Shown: positions 8,682 through 16,557, counted from the stretch's first letter. The stretch: 64,000 nucleotides of DNA from Gemmatimonas phototrophica (GCA_945869195.1 CAMBNV010000006.1:121283-185282), one strand, 5' to 3'. Notes: generated by a model not told the origin, from the letters alone. Program-made: numbers and translations.

Positions 8682-9866
8682 TCACGCCAGCAGTCGCCCC
8701 AACGCCAGCGCCGCCTGCTCGATCTCCTCGTCAGTATTGAAGTAGTGCGGCGAGACGCGGAGGAGCGTCTCCGCGCCTTTGCGATCGAGGTCAATCACCG
8801 CGTCACCACGGGATTGCGCGCTCGTATTGATACGCTGCTCACGGAGCCGCAACACGAGGTCGCGCGCCACCCGCCCTTGCACGGTGAAGGTCGCGATCGC
8901 CGAGAGCTGCACCCCGCGGTCGAGGCCGCGCACGCCGGGGAGCCTTGAGAAGTGGTCGCGCGCCTGTTGCGCCAGTGCGTGAGCGCGCGTTTCGATGACG
9001 GCGAGACCGATATCACTGGCATAGCGCGCCGCCGCCCCCATGCCGAGCACCAGCGCGTACGGAAACTCCCAGTCCTCGAAGCGCCGTGCGTCATCCACGA
9101 GCGCGTATGCGTCGGCGTCTGTCCACCGCGCGCCGCGCATGTCGACGAGTAACGGCGCGTCCCCGCGGGCGAGGGCTGCATCGCTCACCACCAGGAAACC
9201 GATGCCGCGTGGCCCGCGCAAAAACTTTCGTGCCGTCGTGGAGAGATAGTCACACTGCAACGCGCGCACGTCGACCTCCACCTGCCCAACGGCCTGGCAC
9301 GCGTCGAGCAGCAACGGCACTTCGGCCGCTCGGCAACGCGCACCCACGGCAGCCGCAGGTTGGATCAGTCCACTATTGGTGGGGATCCAGGTGAGCGCGG
9401 CGAGCTTCGGTCGCTCGCGCCGGAGCAGCGCGTCCCACGCCGCCACGTCCACGCCGCCCTCAGGCGCATCGGGGCAACGCACGACACGGACCCCACGACG
9501 CGCGGCGAGCGACAGGTACATGAGCTGATTGGAGACGTAGTCGTCGCTCGAGGTGAGGAGCACGTCCCCCGGCGCAAAGTCGACCGAGGAGAGCGCGAGC
9601 GCGAATCCCTGCGTGGCGCTGGCGACGACGGCGATGTTGCGCGGTGCCGCGCCGACGAGCGAGGCGAGGTCCGCATACGCCCTGGCAATCAGCGCCTCAG
9701 CGCTATCGGCCGCCTCGTAGCCCCCCTCGAGCGACTCGCGCCGGAGGTGCGCCGTGATCGCGTCGTGCACCACCGCCGGCATCAGCGATGCCCCGGCGTT
9801 GTTGAGGTGTAGGCGCGTGGCGCAGCCGGGCGTCTCGGCGCGCCACTGCGTCAGCGCGTACGACAC
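8682..9866 (-). CDS. class V aminotransferase / cysteine desulfurase-like PLP enzyme
   Basis: 394-residue fold-type I PLP enzyme. The PLP lysine is Lys214 in TTARKFLRGPRG, the cofactor-ring Asp is in LLDACQAVGQ, and the N-terminus LHLNNAGASLMP is typical of the SufS/isopenicillin N epimerase/EgtE branch. The motif RKFLRGPRG is seen in EgtE-like and epimerase-like members rather than in housekeeping IscS, and I see no clear SufS active-site Cys loop, so a desulfurase role is uncertain. Its start overlaps the end of the upstream 89-residue gene by 16 bases, so it is the third gene of an operon led by the guanylyltransferase. Confidence 0.85.
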   Translation of the reverse strand: MSYALTQWRAETPGCATRLHLNNAGASLMPAVVHDAITAHLRRESLEGGYEAADSAEALIARAYADLASLVGAAPRNIAVVASATQGFALALSSVDFAPGDVLLTSSDDYVSNQLMYLSLAARRGVRVVRCPDAPEGGVDVAAWDALLRRERPKLAALTWIPTNSGLIQPAAAVGARCRAAEVPLLLDACQAVGQVEVDVRALQCDYLSTTARKFLRGPRGIGFLVVSDAALARGDAPLLVDMRGARWTDADAYALVDDARRFEDWEFPYALVLGMGAAARYASDIGLAVIETRAHALAQQARDHFSRLPGVRGLDRGVQLSAIATFTVQGRVARDLVLRLREQRINTSAQSRGDAVIDLDRKGAETLLRVSPHYFNTDEEIEQAALALGRLLA

Positions 9867-10120
9867 TGCGGCCGTTGGGGCGGCATGCCCGCACAGCGGA
9901 TTGACTCGTCCATCCCCTGCGAGAGCGTTCCACAGGCCGTGTTCACGACCGAGCGCAGCGCCTCGGTCTCATCGCGCGCCGAGGCGGTAGCACAGTTCTC
10001 CGTGCCGTTGAATATCACGCAGGCGTGACACTCCACCTGCTGCGCTTCGAGGGTCGAATAGAGGAGCAGGCCGACGAAGCCCGCGCCGAGCAGGAGCGTG
10101 ATGACCGTGCTGCGTTTCAT
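9851..10120 (-). CDS. small single-pass membrane protein with six cysteines
   Basis: 89 residues. A membrane helix spans about residues 5-23, followed by an exported domain with Cys31, 34, 43, 63, 76 and 86; Cys31 and Cys34 form CHAC. The stretch VIFNGTENCATASA followed by TEALRSVVNTAC looks like a conserved small uncharacterised family. The ATG overlaps the stop of the upstream guanylyltransferase (ATGA) and the gene runs 16 bases into the aminotransferase, so it is clearly part of that operon. The cysteines could form disulfides or bind metal; the function is unknown. Confidence 0.8.
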   Translation of the reverse strand: MKRSTVITLLLGAGFVGLLLYSTLEAQQVECHACVIFNGTENCATASARDETEALRSVVNTACGTLSQGMDESIRCAGMPPQRPQCRTR

Positions 10121-11316
10121 TGGAGTCCGGTAGATGGCGAGCGCGGGGGCCCCGTCGGATTGATTCGCATCGAGCCCGGCAGGGCATCGAGCAGCGTGTT
10201 GAGGTCGGCCGCCCGATCAAGCGTCGTGACAAAGGTAAGCCCCTCGAGCGTGACCACGAGCATTTTGTTCACACCGTACATCACGACCTGCCCCTGGTCC
10301 GCGTGCACGACATTGCAGTCGGCGTCGACGAATTGGACCTGCCCCGAGGCGGCATTTCCGTTGTCGTCTAGCGCACGCGCACGGCGTAACGAGGCCCAGG
10401 TACCGACGTCGTCCCAGCCGAAGTCGCCCAGCAGCACGAGGAGACGTTCGGTGCGCTCCAAGAGGCCACGTTCGAGCGAGGTGGAGCGCACAAGGCCAAC
10501 GAATGCGGGGAGATTCCCCGCGACGAGCGCGTCCAGGGCGTCACGCACCTCGCCGGAGTGAGCGCGCAGCTCTTGCACAATCGTCCCGGCCGCGCCCACG
10601 ACGATACCGCTGTGCCAGAGCGCTCCGTCCGCGATGCGCGCGGCCGCGTCGACCTCGCTCGGCTTTTCCGAAAACCCGCGCGTCAAGGCGATGCCGCCCC
10701 GTTCGAGTGGCGCGTCACTGTCGAGCGCGAGCCCGGGCATCACGTAGCCGAACCCGGTCTCGGGGCGCGACGGACGGATGCCGATTGAGACAAGCGAGCG
10801 CTCGCGCGCCGAATATTCGGCCGCGCGCCGGAGCGTCCTGCGGAACTCTTCGGGATATTCGATAGCAAGGTCAGCGTGCACGGCGCAACAGATCGCGCTT
10901 GGGCCCGCGCGACGGATGATCTCTTGCGCGGCCCATGCCAACGCGGCCGTGGTGCCGAGCGGACGCGGCTCCACGAGAAAATTCTGGTCGGGAACCTCCC
11001 TCGTAACCGAGCGAATCGCGGGTGCGATGTCGCGGCTCGTCAGGATCAGCACGCGCTCCGGTGGAATCGCCGGCTGCAGTCGGCCGACAGCATCCTGGAT
11101 CAATGCCTGTTCGGACACCAGCGCGAGCAGCGCCTTGGGGCGCGCCGGTGTCGCCAGCGGCCAGAAGCGCGAGCCGATGCCGCCGGCGAAGATCACCCCC
11201 CAGAGGGCGACGTCCGTCTCGGGCTCGTCGTGTGCGACCAGTTGTTCGGCGGGCAACGTACCCGCGCCGGTCCCCGTCGACGGGCCGTCGGTGGAAAATC
11301 CACTCGAGTGAGTCAT
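10117..11316 (-). CDS. mannose-1-phosphate guanylyltransferase
   Basis: Makes GDP-mannose from GTP and mannose 1-phosphate for glycan synthesis. The nucleotidyltransferase signature FAGGIGSRFWPLA, the metal/phosphate motif PKALLAL, and the later GFSEKP and GDFGWDDVGTW motifs are all present, followed by a short left-handed helix-like C-terminal part. I chose the ATG at 11316 because the 16 residues upstream in frame are not family-like; the enzyme core begins some 40 residues in, so this N-terminal tail is unusual. First gene of the operon with the Cys-rich small protein and the class V aminotransferase. It is the single-domain (ManC short) type, with no isomerase domain. Confidence 0.92.
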   Translation of the reverse strand: MTHSSGFSTDGPSTGTGAGTLPAEQLVAHDEPETDVALWGVIFAGGIGSRFWPLATPARPKALLALVSEQALIQDAVGRLQPAIPPERVLILTSRDIAPAIRSVTREVPDQNFLVEPRPLGTTAALAWAAQEIIRRAGPSAICCAVHADLAIEYPEEFRRTLRRAAEYSARERSLVSIGIRPSRPETGFGYVMPGLALDSDAPLERGGIALTRGFSEKPSEVDAAARIADGALWHSGIVVGAAGTIVQELRAHSGEVRDALDALVAGNLPAFVGLVRSTSLERGLLERTERLLVLLGDFGWDDVGTWASLRRARALDDNGNAASGQVQFVDADCNVVHADQGQVVMYGVNKMLVVTLEGLTFVTTLDRAADLNTLLDALPGSMRINPTGPPRSPSTGLQ

Positions 11317-11415
11317 CGCGAGCAAAATACCGGCGCAGCGAGAGGATCGCCACTGCACCCACACTCAACATCAGGGCGAGCCGCGATCACCCCGTCGCCC
11401 TTCTCCTGCCCGGTC

Positions 11416-11493
11416 CCGCGGCCCCGTGCCGGCGCCCCACTCATCGGTGAACAGCACCTTGGAGCCGTCGGTGCTGAACGTGGCGGAGAGACC
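11416..11493 (-). pseudogene. fragment of a probable LVIVD/beta-propeller protein
   Basis: The 220-base gap between the guanylyltransferase and the DUF305 gene has no intact ORF, but the minus strand encodes GLSATFSTDGSKVLFTDEW followed by GAGTGPR. This resembles a blade of LVIVD-type secreted propeller proteins, which have SATF-NNDGTKV-FTDEWGGG at the same spacing. No start and no continuation on either side, so it looks like a relic. The assignment rests on my memory of the family motif. Confidence 0.45.
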
Positions 11494-11536
11494 GGACGTC
11501 GGGACTCCTCGAGGATTGGGAGACTGAGTGACGGGA

Positions 11537-12231
11537 CTAGCGAGGGGTCGCAGACGCGCCGCGTGCCTTCAGTATCGCCTCGATACGAGCAATCTCTGTC
11601 GTCTGGTCGGAGAAGACGTCCGATGCGAACCGAAAAACGGTTTCGTCCTGACCGGCGCCTGGCGAGTCAAAGAGTGCATTCACCATGGGAATCGCACCTT
11701 CGTGGTGCTGAATCATCAGGGTCAGGAAGAGCGTATCGTATGCGGCACCGCGCGCGGGGTCGAGCGTGGCGATCTGCGCATCAGTCAGCATGCCCGACAT
11801 CAGCTGGTCGTGATCCATCTCGTGGATCGGCATTGGTATGCGCGGGGGGGCCGACGTCCGCTGAAGCATCGGCTCGCCCTTCTCGGCGAGCCAGTAGCGG
11901 ACCCACTCGATTTCATCGCGCTGGCTGACGAGAATCCGCTCGGCGACCCGCTGCAGTTCCGCACTCGCGTTATGCGTTGGTGCCCAGCTGGCGATCAGCA
12001 CGGCCTGTGCATGATGGGCGATCATCCGACTCATGAAGAGGACGTCAGCCCCGGTGTGCTGCAGGGTCGGAATGCCAACCGGAGGCGCGGCACTGGCACG
12101 TTGGCTCGCACCTTGGCTGGCACCGAGACTGGCACCTGCGCTGGCACCTGCGTGGCACCTGCGCTGGCGAACAAGCCGGCGAGCGAGCCCGCGGCGGCAA
12201 CGATCAGCGCACGCCGGCACACGCCTCTCAT
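11537..12231 (-). pseudogene. DUF305 secreted protein, frameshifted in a 12-base repeat
   Basis: The body (11537 to about 12140) encodes a DUF305 domain with the two halves of the family signature, MSRMIAHHAQAV and LTLMIQHHEGAIPMV, histidine-rich and typical of periplasmic copper-associated proteins. Its own frame has no sensible N-terminus upstream. In the next frame an ATG at 12231 begins a good signal peptide, MRGVCRRALIVAAAGSLAGL followed by FASAGA. The two join inside a run of GGTGCCAGCGCA-like 12-mers encoding GAS repeats, where one unit (12142-12152 on the plus strand) has 11 bases instead of 12. Adding one base restores a continuous protein of about 230 residues. So it is a fresh frameshift, a phase-variable state, or a sequencing error. 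Confidence 0.8.
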
Positions 12232-12323
12232 CTTTGGCTCCTGCGCTCCAGTTGGATCTGGAGCTTGGCGCAGTCCCCTTTGTGCTGCATGGCGGCCTGT
12301 TCAGGCATCCGTCACGGTAGGCG

Positions 12324-12485
12324 TCACAGATTCCAGGACTTCGCCAGATGACGGCCACCCCACACGCCGATGGCCGTGCCACCGATGCTGAGCATGAACG
12401 CCGTCATGATCCCGAAGGCGTCTCCAAGCCACCAGCCCAGGCCACCGCCGACGGTCGACGTGATCAGCATGAGGAGCTTTACCAT
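12324..12485 (-). CDS. 53-residue membrane protein
   Basis: A complete small ORF, ATG to TGA. The product starts MVKLLMLITSTVGGGLGWWL and continues with a second hydrophobic segment GIMTAFMLSIGGTAIGVW before the basic end GGRHLAKSWNL. Two glycine-rich helices with a short GDAFG turn resemble a widespread family of tiny two-helix membrane proteins of unknown role. It lies 13 bases after the stop of the next small gene upstream and has no clear Shine-Dalgarno. The hydrophobic pattern, glycine spacing and clean frame support it as real. Confidence 0.65.
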   Translation of the reverse strand: MVKLLMLITSTVGGGLGWWLGDAFGIMTAFMLSIGGTAIGVWGGRHLAKSWNL

Positions 12486-12498
12486 TGGGGGCTCACGA

Positions 12499-12663
12499 TC
12501 AGCCGCGGTGGCCTGATCCCGACTTCGCCGACGTCGACTGCGGCTTTGTGCGCTGCACCGGCGGGGCCGACGCTTTCGCGACTGGTCCCGCGACGCCCGG
12601 CTTGTTCAGACCGGGTTTCGCGCGTGAGAAATCAGGAACGGCGGTGCGATGCTTTTTCGACAT
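12499..12663 (-). CDS. 54-residue basic protein
   Basis: Starts MSKKHRTAVPDFSRAKPGLN and ends SAKSGSGHRG; rich in Lys, Arg, Pro, Ala and Ser, probably unstructured and nucleic-acid or phosphate binding by charge. The start is chosen because an AGGAG Shine-Dalgarno sits 8 bases upstream, one of the clearest in the window; the ORF can be opened 17 codons earlier but without such a site. Followed by the 53-residue membrane protein. I do not recognise the family. Confidence 0.72.
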   Translation of the reverse strand: MSKKHRTAVPDFSRAKPGLNKPGVAGPVAKASAPPVQRTKPQSTSAKSGSGHRG

Positions 12664-12746
12664 GAGGAAAGCTCCTTGGGCTCTGAGTTCGTGATCGGAC
12701 GTTACACCGCGCACCCGAGCGCATCAAGTTGCAACGACTCGGTGCG

Positions 12747-12793
12747 AGAACGGACACAGCCGCGACTCGAGGGAGCGCGGCCGTGTCCGTTCT
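12747..12793 (-). terminator. strong hairpin downstream of tRNA-Ile
   Basis: Arms of 18 bases (12747-12764 and 12776-12793) pair with a single wobble pair around an 11-base loop; the core is GAACGGACACAGCCGCG. On the minus strand it follows tRNA-Ile by about 38 bases and precedes the small basic gene. No clear T-run follows, as is common in GC-rich genomes. Confidence 0.7.
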
Positions 12794-12830
12794 GGCACAG
12801 AAACTGATGCATCTGCAACGACTTACCGGA

Positions 12831-12904
12831 TGGGCCTGGGAGGAGTTGAACCTCCGACCTCTCGCTTATCAGGCGAGCGCTCTAACCACCTGAGCTACAG
12901 GCCC
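12831..12904 (-). tRNA. tRNA-Ile (GAT)
   Basis: Minus-strand cloverleaf. Acceptor GGGCCTG pairs with CAGGCCC, anticodon stem CTCGC/GCGAG, loop CTGATAA, anticodon GAT. Discriminator A, no CCA. It stands alone with its own promoter and terminator instead of lying in an rRNA spacer, its common place in bacteria. Confidence 0.97.
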
Positions 12905-12919
12905 GGCGCAATGGCTTGA

Positions 12920-12948
12920 AATAAAGCCGAATAGACCGTCAGGGTCAA
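12920..12948 (-). promoter_or_regulatory. promoter of tRNA-Ile
   Basis: On the minus strand -35 TTGACC (12948 to 12943), 17 bases, -10 TTTATT (12925 to 12920). The start would fall near 12913, about 9 bases before the tRNA. Confidence 0.7.
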
Positions 12949-13010
12949 CGGGCTGATTCGAAGACAGAAGGGCAATCACCGCGCACGGTCGGCCGCGGCG
13001 CCCGGCGAAG

Positions 13011-13250
13011 CTACGCATCGTGCAGGTCGCGGGCGTCGTCGTCGAGCGCTTCCTCCTCGAGCTCCTCGTCGTCGAGGTCGTCGAGGTCGTCGAGGTCGTC
13101 GAGGTCGTCATCATCATCGTCATCGAGGTCGAAATCGTCGCGCGCTTCCTCCCCGTCAAGCTCAGCGTTCAAGACCGAGCCGAACACCGGCGGGCCGCCG
13201 CCGCGCTTTACCCGAATCACGGCCGCGGCCGACTGCACGAGCGCATGCAT
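13011..13250 (-). CDS. 79-residue acidic protein with Asp-rich tail
   Basis: The product begins MHALVQSAAAVIRVKRGGGP and passes into an Asp/Glu tail of more than 40 residues built on DDL repeats (about residues 41-66), ending DDDARDLHDA. The ATG at 13250 is preceded by AGGAG with a 9-base spacer, which decides this start over a longer reading. The basic N-terminus with an acidic tail recalls histone-mimic or metal-buffering proteins, but I recognise no family and infer no function. The tail is encoded by a 9-base tandem repeat. Confidence 0.68.
   Translation of the reverse strand: MHALVQSAAAVIRVKRGGGPPVFGSVLNAELDGEEARDDFDLDDDDDDDLDDLDDLDDLDDEELEEEALDDDARDLHDA
13071..13106. repeat. 9-base tandem repeat, four copies
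   Basis: Four perfect copies of GTCGAGGTC in a row, followed by ATC/GTC trinucleotides to 13124. It lies inside the acidic gene and encodes its DDL units, so copy-number change adds or removes three residues without a frameshift. Confidence 0.9.
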
Positions 13251-13410
13251 TGCTGCGTTCTCCTGATGGGGGAGGTGTGGGGGGCGGTCACGAAACCCGC
13301 CCTGATCGCCGAGGATGCTGCCATTGGACGAGCGGAGAACGCGCCTCAGTATCAAGGCGCGTTCCACGATCGATGGCGTCCGGTGCTACGCGGTCAGATG
13401 GGACTGCCAA

Positions 13411-15246
13411 TCAGACGCCAAGGCGTTCCTTCTTGGCCACGCGACTGCCGCGCTTCCGATCACTTTCCAACAGCATGCGCTTGCGCAGGCGGATGTTCAG
13501 CGGCGTCACCTCGATGAGCTCATCGTCCTCGATGTATTCAAGCGCGGTCTCAAGGGTGAGCAGGCGAGGCGGCTCGAGCGTGATCGCGTCGTCGGAGCTT
13601 TTGGAGCGCATATTCGTGAGCTTCTTCTCTCGGGTCGGGTTCACGTCCATATCCCCGGGCCGCGAGTTCTCGCCGACGATCATGCCTTCATACACCTCGT
13701 CGCCTGGCTTCACGAAGAGCGTGGAACGGTCCTGCAGATTGCCGAGAGCGAAGGCGATGATCTTGCCAGCTTCCATCGAGCAGAGCACACCGCGGAGACG
13801 GCCCTGGAGGGTACCCGCCCAGGCCCCGTATTCCAAGAATCGGTGATGCATGATGCCGAGGCCACGCGTGTCGGTCATGAACTCTGAGCGGTAGCCGAAT
13901 AGGCCACGCGCCGGGATGCGATAGACCAGGCGCACGAGCCCCATGCCCGGGTTCTTCATCTCGATCATGCTCGCCTTGCGGGGGCCAAGCTTTTCGATGA
14001 CGGTGCCCATGTAGTCCTCGGGCACGTCAATCGCGAGCTCTTCGTAGGGTTCGAGCTTTTCGCCGTTTGGGCCGATGTGCGTGATGACGCGGGGGCGGCT
14101 CACCTGGAACTCGAACCCTTCACGCCGCATGGTCTCCATGAGGATCGACAGATGCAGTTCGCCTCGACCAGACACGGTCCAGGCGTCGGTGCTGTCGGTG
14201 TCCTCGACCCGCAGCGCGACATTGCGCTCGAGTTCCTTCTCGAGCCGTTCTTTCACCTGTCGGCTTGTCACGTACTTCCCGTCCTGACCTGCGAACGGCG
14301 AGTTGTTCACCATGAAGTCGACCGAGATCGTCGGCTCCTCGACGGCGATGCCCTCGAGGCGCTCCGGATGCTCCGGGTCAGTGATCGTGAGACCGATCTC
14401 CACACCATCGAGCCCCGCGAGCGCGACGATCTCGCCCGCGACGGCGCTTTGGACCTCAATGCGATCGAGCCCCTCAAACCCATAGAGCTTGGTGATCCGA
14501 CCAGGGGCGCCCTTGAGCGTATGGTCGACCGGCAGCAGATGAACGACGTCGCCAACGCGCGCCGTACCGCGCTCGATACGGCCGATCGCCAGGCGTCCGA
14601 GATAGTTTGAGTAGTCGATCGTCGATACCAGCATCTGGAACGAGCCGGCGGCGTCGCTGGGTGGCGGCGGCACGTGCTTGACGATCGTGTCGAAGAGCGG
14701 CGAGAGGTCCACAGCCGGCACATCCATGTCCATCGTCGAAATGCCGTGGCGCCCGGAGGCGTACACGACCGGCGCGTTGAGCTGGTCCTCGTTGGCCTCG
14801 AGCTCGATCAGGAGGTCGAGCACCTCCTCGTGCACGCGCATCGGATCGGCGCCGGGCCGGTCGATTTTATTGATGCAGATGAGGACGGTGCGGCCAAGTG
14901 CGAGTGCCTTGCGGAGCACGAAACGGGTCTGCGGCATCGGGCCGTCGAACGCGTCGACGACGAGGAGCACCCCGTCGACCATGCGCAGAATCCGCTCGAC
15001 TTCGCCTCCGAAATCGGAGTGCCCCGGAGTGTCGACGATATTGAGCTTCGTGTCGCCCCAGTGCACCGAAGTGTTCTTGGCGAGGATCGTGATGCCGCGC
15101 TCTTTTTCGAGCGGGTTCGAGTCCATGACACGTTCGGCGACGATCTGGTTCGCGCGAAAAGCTCCGGCCTGCCGGAGCATCTTGTCCACCAGCGTCGTCT
15201 TGCCGTGGTCAACGTGCGCGATGATAGCGATATTACGAATCTGCAT
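13411..15246 (-). CDS. typA: TypA/BipA ribosome-associated GTPase
   Basis: Translational GTPase that helps 50S subunit assembly and stress adaptation. The product (611 residues from this start) has G1 AHVDHGKTT (10-18), the switch II DTPGHSDFGGE, G4 NKID, then EF-G-like domains II, III and V and the TypA C-terminal domain ending in basic residues, as expected for the family. I chose the ATG at 15246, giving MQIRNIAIIAHVDHGKTT, because the 17 residues before it in frame are not conserved. A TATATT hexamer 8 bases upstream of that ATG fits leaderless or near-leaderless transcription. Confidence 0.96.
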   Translation of the reverse strand: MQIRNIAIIAHVDHGKTTLVDKMLRQAGAFRANQIVAERVMDSNPLEKERGITILAKNTSVHWGDTKLNIVDTPGHSDFGGEVERILRMVDGVLLVVDAFDGPMPQTRFVLRKALALGRTVLICINKIDRPGADPMRVHEEVLDLLIELEANEDQLNAPVVYASGRHGISTMDMDVPAVDLSPLFDTIVKHVPPPPSDAAGSFQMLVSTIDYSNYLGRLAIGRIERGTARVGDVVHLLPVDHTLKGAPGRITKLYGFEGLDRIEVQSAVAGEIVALAGLDGVEIGLTITDPEHPERLEGIAVEEPTISVDFMVNNSPFAGQDGKYVTSRQVKERLEKELERNVALRVEDTDSTDAWTVSGRGELHLSILMETMRREGFEFQVSRPRVITHIGPNGEKLEPYEELAIDVPEDYMGTVIEKLGPRKASMIEMKNPGMGLVRLVYRIPARGLFGYRSEFMTDTRGLGIMHHRFLEYGAWAGTLQGRLRGVLCSMEAGKIIAFALGNLQDRSTLFVKPGDEVYEGMIVGENSRPGDMDVNPTREKKLTNMRSKSSDDAITLEPPRLLTLETALEYIEDDELIEVTPLNIRLRKRMLLESDRKRGSRVAKKERLGV

Positions 15247-15410
15247 AGCCTTAGAATATAGCGGCAGGAGGGGCGTGGATGCACCCCCTTCGGACACTAC
15301 TTTGTTTGGTCGCTACGGGAGTGCCGGGGCTGGCACCTGGCCGAAACTCACATCGATCCCCCGCGCCCGGAGCGCGTTCACGAAAGACACCGTGTCGACC
15401 GACGTAAGGT
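15247..15410. other. stretch without an intact gene upstream of typA
   Basis: Contains the typA promoter side. On the minus strand one reading encodes SVDTVSFVNALRARGIDVSF and then VPAPALP before a stop, which reminds me of the start of small FVNALRARG-type secreted proteins, but nothing complete is present. Confidence 0.4.
15255..15260 (-). promoter_or_regulatory. -10 element TATATT before typA
   Basis: Minus-strand TATATT, 8 bases before the chosen ATG at 15246. An AAGG lies between them, too close to the ATG for a normal Shine-Dalgarno. Confidence 0.5.
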
Positions 15411-15594
15411 CTTCCCCTGGGGGATGAGGTTCGAGATCGCAGGGGTGACCAGCATGATCTCGCGGGCAGCCACGGGACCGCCGCCGATCTTCTTGCCCAG
15501 CACTTGGGAAACGACCCCCTTCAGCGACTCGGATAGCATCGTCTGCCCCTGCTCGTGCCGGTCGGCCGGAAACTAGGTCGATCAGGCGGTCGAA
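15411..15594 (-). pseudogene. pilT: relic of pilT (twitching-motility ATPase)
   Basis: No ORF is intact here, yet the minus strand encodes FPADRHEQGQTMLSESLKGV, then VSQVLGKKIGGGPVAAREI and MLVTPAISNLI. This is the C-terminal part of PilT/PilU ATPases (family pattern LxESLxGVVSQxLxxKxGGGRVAAxEV and TPAxxNLIxEGK). Immediately upstream FDRLIDL continues the match one frame away, so there is at least one frameshift, and the Walker A and B domains are absent. A dead fragment between the CDF gene and typA. Confidence 0.8.
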
Positions 15595-15603
15595 TGGCGC
15601 GAT

Positions 15604-16557
15604 CTAAGGAGTGGTCGGTGAGGGAATGGCCGAGGCGGCAAGCGCTGTGGGGGCCGCCAGTGGACAGCAGGCGTAGAGGGGGACGCATTCAACCTGGATC
15701 GTCGTATGATAAATACCGAAACGGCCGACGGCAGCGTGCAGCTCCTCGAGCACGCGCTGATGATCAGCGGCATCGCGGGAGACGGCGTGCCCACTCATTG
15801 CGATAACGCCAGACGTCAGGGTCCAGACGTGCAGGTCGTGCACCTCCTCGACGCCGCGGATCTCTGTCATGGCACGGCGCAGCACGTTCAACTCGATGTG
15901 CGCTGGCGTCGACTCGAGCAGCACGTCGACCGCCTCCCGAACCAAGCGCCACGCACCGACGACGATCAGCGTGGTCATCGCCACCGACGCGATCGGGTCA
16001 GCGATCATCCACCCCTTCCACCGCACCAGAACAGCCGCCACGATTGCCGCGACCGACCCAAGCAGGTCGCCGAGGACATGAAGGTAGGCGCCCCGAATAT
16101 TCATCGACTGGTGCGCGCCGGCGTGGAGCAGCCAGGCCGAGAGTGCGTTCACACCGAGGCCCATCAGCGCCACCCCGAGCATCAGGCCGCCGACGATTGG
16201 CTCCGGGGAGGCAAGACGGTTCACCGACTCCCAGAGAATGAATGCCGACGCGATGAGGAGCACAGCGCCGTTGAGGAACGCGGCGAGAATCTCCCACCGG
16301 AGGTACCCGTAGGTTTTCTGCGGCGTGGCGGGCTGACGGCTGAACCAAGCGACGAAGAGCGAGAGCGCCAGCGCTCCAACGTCCGTGGCCATGTGCCCAG
16401 CATCGGCGAGCAGCGCGAGCGAGTTCGAGAGCACGCCGCCCAGGACCTCGGCGACGAGGAACAGCGCCGTGAGGACAAGCGCAATCGCCAGTCCCCGCGT
16501 CCCCGCGTTGGGCGCACGCGAAGACGCATGCGTCGACCCGTCACGGTGCGTGTGCAC
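15604..16557 (-). CDS. cation diffusion facilitator (CzcD/ZnT-like metal exporter)
   Basis: Inner-membrane antiporter that exports Zn2+ or related metals. From the GTG at 16557 the product has 317 residues: a short His-bearing N-terminus MHTHRDGSTH, six membrane helices, and a cytoplasmic C-terminal domain. The metal site motifs are visible: LLADAGHMATDVGAL in helix II and GDLLGS with a preceding HVLGD in helix V, as in the HxxxD pairs of Zn-CDFs. I chose this GTG because longer readings run back through the divergent CNNM gene and are not family-like. It starts 53 bases from that gene. Confidence 0.92.
   Translation of the reverse strand: MHTHRDGSTHASSRAPNAGTRGLAIALVLTALFLVAEVLGGVLSNSLALLADAGHMATDVGALALSLFVAWFSRQPATPQKTYGYLRWEILAAFLNGAVLLIASAFILWESVNRLASPEPIVGGLMLGVALMGLGVNALSAWLLHAGAHQSMNIRGAYLHVLGDLLGSVAAIVAAVLVRWKGWMIADPIASVAMTTLIVVGAWRLVREAVDVLLESTPAHIELNVLRRAMTEIRGVEEVHDLHVWTLTSGVIAMSGHAVSRDAADHQRVLEELHAAVGRFGIYHTTIQVECVPLYACCPLAAPTALAASAIPSPTTP

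Noticed and set aside
12232..12382. N-terminal extension of the DUF305 frame from a GTG at 12382
   Set aside because: The translated residues are Arg/Ser/Cys-rich without domain character and overlap a better small membrane protein; the real N-terminus is in the other frame at 12231.
12721..12830. TGCAACGACT direct repeats near tRNA-Ile as an attachment site
   Set aside because: Only 10 bases, not part of the tRNA 3' end, and no integrase or mobile genes lie nearby.
13071..13124. Short regular repeats that might be a CRISPR array
   Set aside because: Units are 9 bases with no spacers and lie within a reading frame encoding Asp-Leu repeats.
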